From Bacteroides sp. (GTDB taxonomy: Bacteria > Bacteroidota > Bacteroidia > Bacteroidales > Muribaculaceae): 35,732 bases of DNA. Made by a program: the position numbers and the translations under genes. Under the pieces are notes generated by a model. It saw only the letters and a list, made by a program, of their open reading frames with translations, did no database searches and was not told the DNA's origin. Numbering within the stretch: position 1 is the first letter of the stretch; every line of letters starts with the position of its first letter. This document shows, piece by piece, positions 1 through 6,799 of the stretch. The stretch lies in the NCBI GenBank assembly GCA_023665145.1, contig JAMPEM010000019.1, positions 1-35,732 on the forward strand, written 5' to 3'.

Positions 1-51
1 AGCATCTGACTACGGATCAGAAGGTTACAGGTTTGAATCCTGTGCGAATCA
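1..51 (+). tRNA. tRNA-Arg (anticodon ACG), 3' part only
   Basis: The window opens inside a tRNA. The anticodon stem is TCTGA (5-9) paired with TCAGA (17-21), and the seven-base loop carries ACG at 12-14, which reads arginine CGN codons after A34 deamination. The T arm is ACAGG (27-31) / CCTGT (39-43) with loop TTTGAAT. GCGAATC (44-50) is the 3' acceptor strand and A51 the discriminator. CCA is not encoded. The acceptor 5' strand and most of the D arm lie to the left of the window. Confidence 0.9.
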
Positions 52-52
52 C

Positions 53-87
53 AAAAAGAGCGAATCTCTTACGATTTGCTCTTTTTG
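53..87 (+). terminator. Rho-independent terminator after tRNA-Arg
   Basis: A 14-bp stem with one G-T wobble is formed by AAAAAGAGCGAATC (53-66) and GATTTGCTCTTTTT (73-86), with a six-base loop. The 3' arm ends in five T, so it works as a classical intrinsic terminator. It begins two bases after the tRNA discriminator. Confidence 0.85.
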
Positions 88-117
88 TACATTAAAATAA
101 AACACTAACGCAACCAC

Positions 118-148
118 TTGAAATATTAGTTTTCCGCAGATTATTTTG
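118..148 (+). promoter_or_regulatory. Weak Bacteroidetes-type promoter candidate for the CotH gene
   Basis: TTG (118-120) and TATTTTG (142-148) are separated by 21 bp, a rough match to the Bacteroidetes TTTG / TAnnTTTG promoter. The expected start site is near 155, about 37 bases before the ATG at 192. The match is imperfect, so this is only a candidate. Confidence 0.3.
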
Positions 149-191
149 TATATATGCATTATTAATTCTATAGCTAAATAAACCAATAATC

Positions 192-2087
192 ATGAAATAC
201 AAATACAAACTATTTTACTCTATACTATTACTCGTATTTACTCATGTGATAACATTAGGAGCGGACACCTTAGACGCTGATGGATATCCATTAATGTATA
301 TTAGAGGTACTCAAACTTCGTGGGCAGCCAACGATTCCTATCGATTTAATCGAACTGACAACAAATACACAATCACCTTACCTAATCTTAATGGCGAATT
401 TAAAATAGGTGGAGATGATTGGGAATACGATTATGGGGGATTTGCAAAAGGAGTTAAACCACTAATGCAAATATCAACATCCTCAATTGTTAATGCAAAG
501 AAAGCAGGCGATAACATTGTGGCTTCAGGACTTTCTGACGTAACCATATCATTTACTCTTGACATCAATGATTTAGAAAAAGATATTACAGTAAAGTTTG
601 ATATAAGTGATTCTAACTTGCAACAGAACATTTCCGGAACACTACCGGTACTTTACATCAATGTAAAAAATGATGATGGCACTCTTAATAACGAAATCAT
701 CGATATCAATCTTTCTCATAAAAATTATATGAGTGGAGAATATTGGCTCGACCTCAACGGATGCAAATGGCTTGAAAATATGGGTGCGACACAAATCGGA
801 TCATCCGAAGAGCCTCTCCCACTTGAAATAAAAGCACGGGGCAATTTCACTCGAACAGGGTTTGCAAAGAAACCTTTCAAGCTCAAACTTAAGAGTAAAA
901 AATCTCTGCTTGGAATGTCTACAAGCAAACATTATGCCATCCTTGCCCATGCAGATGACGGATATGGATATATGCGCAATTTTACCGGATTCAATCTTGG
1001 GAAAAGAATCGGATTACCCTGGACACCATCGCAACAACCGGTAGAAGTCGTAATCAATGGCAATTACCGAGGGCTATATTTCCTTACAGAGTCTATCAGG
1101 ATTGAATCTGACAGAATAGACATTGAGGAACTTGAGGATAACACTACAGACCCCAACCTTGTATCCGGAGGATATTTGGTAGAGCTTGACAATTATGATG
1201 AAGACAATCAAATCATCATGAAAGAAGAATCATTTGTCAGCGGACATATTCTTGATCGACTCAGAATCACATGGGATACTCCGGAAGAATATTCCGATAT
1301 AATGAAAAAATTCATCACTGATCAATTCTCTATGATAAACAAAGCTATTGGAGAGAACAATGACGATGTATGGAGATATCTTGACCTTGACGATGCCGCT
1401 AGATACTACATTATAGAAGAAATTGTCTCACACACCGAATCATACCATGGTTCAACCTATCTATTCAGGGACCGAGGTGAAGGACAAAAATGGCATTTCT
1501 CCCCTCTTTGGGACTTTGGGAACGCATTCTCCGGCCCGACAGACGGATTCTTTTACAACAACGACCCTTATGGCAATACATGGATACCATCAATGAGGGA
1601 GAATAATACATTCAATAAAAAAGTGGAAGAAACATGGCTGTGGTTTATGTACAATAATTTTAACGGAATCTATGAAGACCTTGAAGAATATGTTTCTCAC
1701 ATAGCACAAGCAGCCAAATATGACCGCATGCGTTGGAAAGATGCACCTACTCCAAACGGAGGTATGCCAATATATGACAACAGCGATATAGAATCCAAGC
1801 TTCAGAAAGTAAAAGAAAAATTAAATAAAAAGGTAGAATGGTTGAAAGGGAAATTCGGAGACTTTGAATCGGCAGCCGTCACTACGGAACCGTCACGAGA
1901 CACAACAGAAGCTGCTCCACTGCCTGATTATTTAAGCTCTGGAATAGCAAATATTGCGACAGGGAACATCGAAAATATCGAGCCGCAATATTTCTCCCTA
2001 CAAGGCATTAAAGTTACCACCCCGATCCCGGGAAACATATACATAATAAAAATGGGGACAAAAACCTTCAAGCAAATCTATTTTTAA
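192..2087 (+). CDS. Secreted CotH kinase-family protein with N-terminal carbohydrate-binding-like domain
   Basis: A 631-residue exported protein. Residues 1-24 look like a signal peptide (charged KYKYK start, hydrophobic core, cut near LGA/DT). Residues 30-145 (YIRGTQTSW, LNGEFKIGGDDW) resemble the beta-sandwich repeats found on secreted starch-active proteins of Bacteroidetes; this is an inference. From about residue 150 the CotH fold follows: RGN at 216-218, paired lysines at 226-227, the NGNYRGLYFLTE segment near 290-300, and the acidic WDFGNAF motif near 450. CotH proteins are atypical kinases, best known from spore coats but also common as extracellular proteins in non-spore-formers. The C-terminal 35 residues (YFSLQGIKV then GNIYIIKM) resemble tails seen on many Bacteroidales secreted proteins. 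It is a single-gene unit between two terminators. The physiological substrate is unknown. Confidence 0.85.
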   Translation: MKYKYKLFYSILLLVFTHVITLGADTLDADGYPLMYIRGTQTSWAANDSYRFNRTDNKYTITLPNLNGEFKIGGDDWEYDYGGFAKGVKPLMQISTSSIVNAKKAGDNIVASGLSDVTISFTLDINDLEKDITVKFDISDSNLQQNISGTLPVLYINVKNDDGTLNNEIIDINLSHKNYMSGEYWLDLNGCKWLENMGATQIGSSEEPLPLEIKARGNFTRTGFAKKPFKLKLKSKKSLLGMSTSKHYAILAHADDGYGYMRNFTGFNLGKRIGLPWTPSQQPVEVVINGNYRGLYFLTESIRIESDRIDIEELEDNTTDPNLVSGGYLVELDNYDEDNQIIMKEESFVSGHILDRLRITWDTPEEYSDIMKKFITDQFSMINKAIGENNDDVWRYLDLDDAARYYIIEEIVSHTESYHGSTYLFRDRGEGQKWHFSPLWDFGNAFSGPTDGFFYNNDPYGNTWIPSMRENNTFNKKVEETWLWFMYNNFNGIYEDLEEYVSHIAQAAKYDRMRWKDAPTPNGGMPIYDNSDIESKLQKVKEKLNKKVEWLKGKFGDFESAAVTTEPSRDTTEAAPLPDYLSSGIANIATGNIENIEPQYFSLQGIKVTTPIPGNIYIIKMGTKTFKQIYF

Positions 2088-2135
2088 TATAGATTCATAA
2101 GTTAATTAAAAAACGTAATACAATCAAACAATTTT

Positions 2136-2170
2136 GTGAGCGGAAATCTTTGGATATTCCGCTCGCTGTT
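2136..2170 (+). terminator. Terminator hairpin after the CotH gene
   Basis: GTGAGCGGAA (2136-2145) pairs with TTCCGCTCGC (2157-2166), ten base pairs including one T-G, and is followed by the T-rich TGTTATT. The 3' half overlaps the promoter assigned to tsaD: the TTTG box at 2149-2152 lies in the hairpin loop. Confidence 0.7.
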
Positions 2171-2180
2171 ATTAAATTTG
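2149..2180 (+). promoter_or_regulatory. Bacteroidetes promoter for tsaD
   Basis: TTTG (2149-2152), exactly 20 bp, then TAAATTTG (2173-2180) match the Bacteroidetes housekeeping promoter TTTG-N19-21-TAnnTTTG. The predicted start site is near 2187, giving a leader of about 40 bases before the tsaD ATG at 2228. Confidence 0.75.
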
Positions 2181-2227
2181 CAACATAAAATGCAAAATGA
2201 GCATTTTAGTATAAAGAAAATGGAATT

Positions 2228-3244
2228 ATGAGTGAAATAATACTCGGAATTGAGTCATCCTGCGACGATACTTCTGCAGCTGTTATTAAAGACGGCATAC
2301 TCCTTTCCAATGTTATAGCATCACAAAGTGTTCATGAAAAATATGGTGGAGTAGTTCCCGAACTTGCTTCACGTGCTCATCAACAAAACATCGTTCCGGT
2401 GGTATGCGAGGCTATCCGTACAGCAGGAATTACCCAAAATGAGCTGTCCGCAATTGCCTTTACAAGAGGACCCGGTTTGCTCGGCTCGCTACTTGTAGGC
2501 ACATCCTTCGCCAAAGGACTATCTATAGCCTTGCAAATACCGCTTGTAGAGGTAAACCATCTTCACGGACATGTACTTGCTCATTTTATAAAAAAAACCG
2601 ACGAAGATATTACTCCTCAATTCCCCTTTATATGTCTTCTAATTTCCGGGGGTAACACACAGATTATCCTTGTAAAATCCCCTTTTGATATGGAGATCCT
2701 CGGACAAACTATTGATGACGCTGCAGGTGAGGCTATTGATAAATGTGCTAAAATAATGGGTCTTCCCTACCCCGGCGGCCCTCATATTGACAAACTCGCA
2801 CAGGAAGGTAATCCCAATACATTCAAATTCAGCAAACCACATATACCCGGCCTTGATTACTCTTTCTCAGGACTTAAAACATCTTTTTTATACACATTAA
2901 GAGACAAAATGAGTCAAAGTAGTGATTTTCTTGATCGAAACAAAGCTGACTTGGCCGCATCGTTACAACACACTGTTGTAGACATCTTATTAGACAAATT
3001 GGCAAAAGCTATCGACCGCTATCCCGTCAAAGAACTCGCAATAGGAGGTGGTGTCTCAGCCAATTCAGAAATAAGGAAAGCAATAAAAGAATTTTGTATT
3101 AAAAGGGGAATTAAAGCACACATACCATCCAAGGCGTTTACAACAGACAATGCCGCAATGGTGGCTATCGCCGGAATGTTCGCATATCGAAACGGGCAAC
3201 GTTGCGACCTGTCGTTACCACCCTATGCGAGAGTGACAATATAA
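2228..3244 (+). CDS. tsaD: tRNA N6-adenosine threonylcarbamoyltransferase TsaD
   Basis: TsaD transfers the threonylcarbamoyl group from threonylcarbamoyl-AMP to A37 of ANN-decoding tRNAs (t6A), working with TsaB and TsaE in the cytoplasm. The 338 residues equal the usual length. The opening ILGIESSCDDTSAAVI is the ASKHA nucleotide-binding start of the family. H111 and H115 in HLHGH form the metal-binding HxxxH motif. GGGVSANS and TDNAAMVA near the C-terminus are the second phosphate-binding region and a metal ligand region. The partner enzyme of the first step, TsaC, is encoded at 8748-9317, so two of the t6A genes lie within this window but in different transcription units. It has its own promoter at 2149-2180, and the CinA-like gene follows 72 bases later. 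Confidence 0.97.
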   Translation: MSEIILGIESSCDDTSAAVIKDGILLSNVIASQSVHEKYGGVVPELASRAHQQNIVPVVCEAIRTAGITQNELSAIAFTRGPGLLGSLLVGTSFAKGLSIALQIPLVEVNHLHGHVLAHFIKKTDEDITPQFPFICLLISGGNTQIILVKSPFDMEILGQTIDDAAGEAIDKCAKIMGLPYPGGPHIDKLAQEGNPNTFKFSKPHIPGLDYSFSGLKTSFLYTLRDKMSQSSDFLDRNKADLAASLQHTVVDILLDKLAKAIDRYPVKELAIGGGVSANSEIRKAIKEFCIKRGIKAHIPSKAFTTDNAAMVAIAGMFAYRNGQRCDLSLPPYARVTI

Positions 3245-3316
3245 AAATCAACTGAAACAAAGGCATTCTTTATTTCATAGGCAAACAGAAATATAGAATT
3301 ATTTGTTAAAAAAATA

Positions 3317-4120
3317 ATGAATATAGCTAACGACAAACCCAAAGAAACGGGCAAACCTTCCGGTTCTGCTACACATACAGAGACACGTCACGTGGTGATT
3401 TATGGTTACACCAAACAAGAACTCGCCAACGTAATGCGCCATTTTGAATCACAATTGCCTGAATTTGTCAAGATTACGATTGATTCATCAAATCTTGTAA
3501 CAAAAATCACACTTACCGGAATGGATTCCGGTGTAGAACTATTGAGATTCAAGATGAATAAGTTTCATCAAAACCTCAATGATATATTCTCAGCTGAAGT
3601 AGTAAGTCGTGATGATAAATCAGTACCACAGGTGCTCGGAGAACTTCTATTGGAGAGAGACCTTACTATTAGTTGCGCAGAAAGTTGCACCGGAGGAAAT
3701 CTGGCACATCGCATCACACAAATTCCCGGGTCATCAACCTACTTTCTTGGGAGTGTTGTCAGTTATAGCAATGATGTTAAAGCCGACGTTCTCAAAGTAG
3801 CGCGTAGAGACATTGCAGCCCAAGGAGCCGTCAGCCAACCGGTAGCCATATCAATGGCTCGTGGCGTGGCTAAATTAATGCGAAGTGATTGCGCCATCGC
3901 TACAACAGGTATTGCCGGACCGGACGGAGGAACAGCTTTTAAACCGGTGGGTACTGTATGGATTGCCGTTAAATGTCGTGATCAAATTGTGAGTGAGTGC
4001 ATTCAATTCAAGGGGGACAGAAATACCGTTATAGAAAGTGCGACAAATCATGGAATGGTTATGCTAATTAAGCTACTTCGTAACAATTACGTGCTTCAAG
4101 ATGACTTCTATGATGAATAA
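3317..4120 (+). CDS. CinA-like nicotinamide-nucleotide amidohydrolase lacking the MoCF domain
   Basis: The 267-residue protein matches the C-terminal part of CinA. Residues 113-260 form the PncC-type deamidase domain (SCAESCTGG at 119-127, PGSSTYFLGSVVSYSN at 137-152, TGIAGPDGG at 197-205). That domain converts NMN to nicotinate mononucleotide and so recycles pyridine nucleotides. Residues 24-100 (RHVVIYGYTKQEL through FSAEVV) correspond to the small KH-like linker domain of full-length CinA. The N-terminal molybdopterin-binding-like (MoCF) domain of about 170 residues, normally present in CinA of about 410 residues, is missing. A polar 20-residue stretch replaces it. Its position between tsaD and rpmB is the usual one for cinA in Bacteroidales. 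It is probably co-transcribed with tsaD. The deamidase assignment is strong; whether the linker still has a job is open. Confidence 0.88.
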   Translation: MNIANDKPKETGKPSGSATHTETRHVVIYGYTKQELANVMRHFESQLPEFVKITIDSSNLVTKITLTGMDSGVELLRFKMNKFHQNLNDIFSAEVVSRDDKSVPQVLGELLLERDLTISCAESCTGGNLAHRITQIPGSSTYFLGSVVSYSNDVKADVLKVARRDIAAQGAVSQPVAISMARGVAKLMRSDCAIATTGIAGPDGGTAFKPVGTVWIAVKCRDQIVSECIQFKGDRNTVIESATNHGMVMLIKLLRNNYVLQDDFYDE

Positions 4121-4242
4121 TATGACAACCCAATTAGCATATTTACATATTCAAATATATTAAAAGTCTATCAAAAAAATCCATTTGGTGAACAAAAATA
4201 AGAGCGAAAAATTTAAATTAAATAAAAATAATTGCAATAATA

Positions 4243-4274
4243 TTTGCACAAACAAGAAAAAAGTTGTAACTTTG
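4243..4274 (+). promoter_or_regulatory. Strong Bacteroidetes promoter for the rpmB operon
   Basis: TTTG (4243-4246), exactly 20 bp, then TAACTTTG (4267-4274). Both boxes match the consensus fully. Transcription should begin near 4281, leaving a leader of about 120 bases before rpmB, which is long enough to hold a control element. Confidence 0.85.
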
Positions 4275-4280
4275 CACCGC

Positions 4281-4360
4281 GTTTTGAAGGCACCTCCTGT
4301 AAAGACGGTGAGAATGATGCGCTTACCTTCGATATGAGAACTGAGATGGCGGCCTCAAAA
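4281..4360 (+). promoter_or_regulatory. Structured 5' leader of rpmB, possible autoregulatory RNA
   Basis: GAAGG (4286-4290) can pair with CCTTC (4326-4330) and enclose two competing hairpins: CACC (4291-4294) with GGTG (4307-4310), or GGTGAG (4307-4312) with CTTACC (4322-4327). A short TGAG/CTCA hairpin (4342-4345, 4354-4357) follows. Ribosomal protein operons are often controlled by leader RNAs that bind the protein product, so feedback by L28 or L33 is a reasonable inference. I cannot assign it to a named leader family. No anti-SD pairing is expected, because starts here lack Shine-Dalgarno sequences. Confidence 0.45.
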
Positions 4361-4400
4361 AGTTAAACAGTTTAATTTACAAAAATTAAAGACAACAGCC

Positions 4401-4664
4401 ATGTCAAAAGTTTGTCAAATTACCGGCAAGAAAGCGGCAGTGGGCAACAACGTATCCCACTCAAAGCGTCGCACCAAGCGTAAATTTAAAATCAATCTCC
4501 ACCGCAAAAAATTCTTTTGGGTGGAAGAAAATATGTGGATTGAGCTTCGCGTTTCTGCACGTGCTCTCCGCACAATCAATAAAATAGGGTTGAACGCAGC
4601 ACTAAAAAAAGCAGCGGCTGACGGAAACCTTGATTATAAAGACATTACTATCGTTTCTCTTTAA
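4401..4664 (+). CDS. rpmB: 50S ribosomal protein L28
   Basis: The 87-residue protein opens with [20 protein letters not shown], the L28 signature, followed by the basic [13 protein letters not shown] segment and [15 protein letters not shown]28 is a late-assembling large-subunit protein. It is the first gene of the rpmB-rpmG-DUF4295 operon and sits behind a strong promoter and a structured leader. L33 starts 24 bases downstream. Length and sequence are typical for Bacteroidetes. Confidence 0.97.
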   Translation: MSKVCQITGKKAAVGNNVSHSKRRTKRKFKINLHRKKFFWVEENMWIELRVSARALRTINKIGLNAALKKAAADGNLDYKDITIVSL

Positions 4665-4688
4665 TAATCTCCCTCACATATTACAATT

Positions 4689-4877
4689 ATGGCTAAGAAA
4701 GCGAAAGGAAACAGAGTGCAAGTCATCCTTGAATGCACCGAACACAAGGCAAGCGGAATGCCCGGTATGTCACGTTACATCACTACCAAAAACCGTAAAA
4801 ATACTACTGAGCGCCTCGAGTTAAAAAAATATAACCCGATTCTCAAAAAAATGACAATCCATAAAGAAATAAAATAA
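4689..4877 (+). CDS. rpmG: 50S ribosomal protein L33
   Basis: The 62-residue protein has the L33 core ([39 protein letters not shown]). Only one cysteine remains, so it is the zinc-free form. That form does not depend on zinc supply, unlike the four-cysteine version. It lies between rpmB and the DUF4295 gene, separated by 24 and 11 bases. Confidence 0.96.
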   Translation: MAKKAKGNRVQVILECTEHKASGMPGMSRYITTKNRKNTTERLELKKYNPILKKMTIHKEIK

Positions 4878-4888
4878 GCAACTGAGAT

Positions 4889-5038
4889 ATGGCAAAAAAA
4901 ACCGTCGCGTCCCTTCAGAAAGGTGAAGGACGCACCTATAGCAAAGTCATCAAGATGGAGAAATCTCCTAAGACAGGAGCTTATTGCTTCAAAGAGGAGA
5001 TGGTGCCTAACGACGCAGTTCAAGCTGCTTTGAAGTAA
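4889..5038 (+). CDS. DUF4295 small protein
   Basis: This 49-residue frame begins MAKKTVASLQKGEGRTYSKV and ends in VPNDAVQAALK. It is the small basic DUF4295 protein that in Bacteroidetes almost always follows rpmG. Its biochemical role is not established. The constant location next to L28 and L33 suggests a link to the ribosome (inference). The ATG lies 11 bases after the L33 stop codon. The gene is followed directly by a terminator, whereas in many Bacteroidales ftsY and rimO come next; neither is present here. Confidence 0.9.
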   Translation: MAKKTVASLQKGEGRTYSKVIKMEKSPKTGAYCFKEEMVPNDAVQAALK

Positions 5039-5105
5039 TTATCACTATATGGTAATACTTGCAAACTTATCTAATTTATGAGATAAGTTATCCCTAAAAT
5101 ATTTT

Positions 5106-5140
5106 AACTCGCCGGTATTCATTTGAATATTGGCGAGTTT
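5106..5140 (+). terminator. Terminator of the rpmB operon
   Basis: AACTCGCCGGTATTC (5106-5120) pairs with GAATATTGGCGAGTT (5125-5139), 15 bp with two G-T wobbles and an ATTT loop. The T run after the stem is short (TTT, then CATATT). The minus-strand gene that ends at 5291 may use it from the other side. Confidence 0.75.
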
Positions 5141-5290
5141 CATATTACCGGAATATTTTATAAACTATTATTACATATCCCGAATTTTAATTAATTCAAT
5201 TTATAATTCACAAAAATTTCGATTATACAATATCAAAGAAACCAGTCAAAAAGAAACCTTTCAAATTATCCAACATTTCTTTTGTTGTTT

Positions 5291-5782
5291 TTAAAACACA
5301 TATCCTATTCCTAAGCCAACAAATACTCCGTCAGTATCTTTCATCAATGAATATTTTCCTTGGACATTAAGTTTCAGATAAGACGTTAAATAGAAATCAA
5401 GGCCACCTCCAAAATCCGCACCAAAACGTGTAAGATGTCCATTTCCTTGATATCGCCAATCATTTATGGTTAGACCTGTTAACGGATAAATTTCAATCCC
5501 TTTGGAAAGTCGGAAAGGGAAATTTATATCTACACCAACCTCAAAAGCAGATTTTTCCTTATTTTTAAACACATATCCCAATTCAGGAGAAATCCGCACA
5601 TGTTTGGCGAATGTATATTGGAAATAAATTGAAGTAAAAGCACCATCATTATATCCCGAATATCCAGCCATAACACCGAGTGTTTTCTCTCCTTTCTGAG
5701 CAAATGCTTTGGGTGAAAAAATCACTGTTGAAACAGCTATACTTAGTGCTAATACTACAACTTTCAGGGGAAACCGCTTCAT
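5291..5782 (-). CDS. Small outer-membrane beta-barrel protein
   Basis: Reading from the ATG at 5782 gives 163 residues. A longer frame opens at 5842, but the internal start is preferred because it places a standard signal peptide at the N-terminus (MKRFPLKVVVLALSIAVSTV, cut near AFA/Q). The mature part is a series of alternating polar and aromatic strands (GYSGYNDGAFTSIYFQYTF, RISPELGYVF, FEVGVDINFPF, FGGGLDFYL, LNVQGKYSL) and ends in GLGIGYVF with a terminal Phe. This is the hallmark of an OmpX/OmpA-like eight-stranded barrel inserted by BamA. No enzyme motif is visible and the cargo or role is unknown. It is divergent from another small barrel gene at 6017. Confidence 0.8.
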   Translation of the reverse strand: MKRFPLKVVVLALSIAVSTVIFSPKAFAQKGEKTLGVMAGYSGYNDGAFTSIYFQYTFAKHVRISPELGYVFKNKEKSAFEVGVDINFPFRLSKGIEIYPLTGLTINDWRYQGNGHLTRFGADFGGGLDFYLTSYLKLNVQGKYSLMKDTDGVFVGLGIGYVF

Positions 5783-5960
5783 ACTATGAAATGTTAAGAT
5801 TGTTCTATTGAATCGTTCTAAATGTAATTTTATTGAAAACACTCATTGTGTCAAAATTGTTTGGAATCCTTCTATTTTATGGACAAATCATGACAATTTC
5901 TTATTTTAAGCGCCCTAAAATTCGCGCTATAACATTATCGGCACTTTTCCCTTTATAATT

Positions 5961-5983
5961 TTTAAACTTTTATTATGTTTAAA
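5961..5983. repeat. Inverted repeat in the divergent barrel-gene intergenic region
   Basis: TTTAAAC (5961-5967) and GTTTAAA (5977-5983) form a 7-bp dyad with a 9-base spacer, 34 bases before the ATG at 6017. It could be an operator, but the region is very AT-rich and chance is possible. The rest of 5783-6016 shows no convincing promoter box. Confidence 0.3.
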
Positions 5984-6016
5984 TCGTTTAACTGAAAACA
6001 TTAATCACTATAGGCT

Positions 6017-6475
6017 ATGAAAAAATTTATTTTCACGCTTGTCCTGTTCGTGACAGCACTTTCGGCTTCTGCCATTCGTCCTTTCTTAGAATTTCAACCT
6101 ATTCAAGCAGGTGACGGATACACTGCTTTCAATTTCCAAGGAGGCATCGTAGAACAAGTTCACAAAAACATCGCCATCGGCGCAGGTATCGGAGTTACAG
6201 AGCGCTGGAATTTCGACACTGCTCCTCTTATCCCGATTTTCATTCGTGGTGAACTTTCCGGGAAAATCAGCGGACTCAATCCTTTTTTCTCATTTGATGT
6301 TGGTTATGAACTCAACACAGAAAATACCGATTGCGGTGCCGTATTAGTCAACCCTATGGTTGGTCTTAAATTTGGTCAATGGTATGGTGGTATCGGTTAT
6401 CTGGGGCACTGTTGGACTCCCAAATGGGCCGGAACAACAAGCTGCTTCAATATGAAGATTGGATACATTTTCTGA
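6017..6475 (+). CDS. Small outer-membrane beta-barrel protein
   Basis: The 152-residue protein has a signal peptide (MKKFIFTLVLFVTALSASA, cut near residue 19) and then amphipathic strands (FNFQGGIVEQV, IAIGAGIGVTERW, PIFIRGELSGKI, FFSFDVGYEL, VNPMVGLKFGQWYGGIGYL). It ends NMKIGYIF with the terminal Phe recognised by the BAM machinery. Three cysteines (GHCW, TSCF, TDCG) are unusual for a barrel and could form a periplasmic disulphide. It does not look like a close paralogue of the divergent barrel protein at 5291-5782, although both have similar size and topology. Its function is not recognised. Confidence 0.78.
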   Translation: MKKFIFTLVLFVTALSASAIRPFLEFQPIQAGDGYTAFNFQGGIVEQVHKNIAIGAGIGVTERWNFDTAPLIPIFIRGELSGKISGLNPFFSFDVGYELNTENTDCGAVLVNPMVGLKFGQWYGGIGYLGHCWTPKWAGTTSCFNMKIGYIF

Positions 6476-6558
6476 CGAATAAGACATCACTCTGGATAAA
6501 ACTTATCTTAATAAAGATTACAATTCTTCAATTTAGTACGATTTACGCTTAATCAATT

Positions 6559-6590
6559 AAATCGGGTTTCTTAATTGAAATCCGATTTTT
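6559..6590 (+). terminator. Terminator after the barrel gene
   Basis: AAATCGGGTTTC (6559-6570) pairs with GAAATCCGATTT (6577-6588), 12 bp with one wobble, followed by a T run to 6590. It separates the barrel gene from the nadE operon. The whole gap 6476-6799 (324 bases) holds only this terminator and the -7 box at 6690. Confidence 0.85.
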
Positions 6591-6689
6591 AGTTCTTTTA
6601 ACAAGTTTGAAAAATTCAACTATTTTTCAAAAAACATGATGACATCTAAAATTTCCGTTTTACTTCTTCCGATTATCCCAAAAGTTTAT

Positions 6690-6697
6690 TATCTTTG
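6690..6697 (+). promoter_or_regulatory. -7 box for the nadE operon
   Basis: TATCTTTG is a full match to TAnnTTTG. At the expected distance upstream (about 6666-6670) there is only CTTCC, so the -33 box is weak and an activator may be needed. The start site would be near 6704, giving a leader of about 95 bases. Confidence 0.5.
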
Positions 6698-6799
6698 TAG
6701 TAGAATTTATTCTTTAATGGCAATTGATAAAATTGAATAATATTTTCAAAATAAAATAGCTCTCATATTTAATCAATTGCAAAACAAAATTACAACCAA

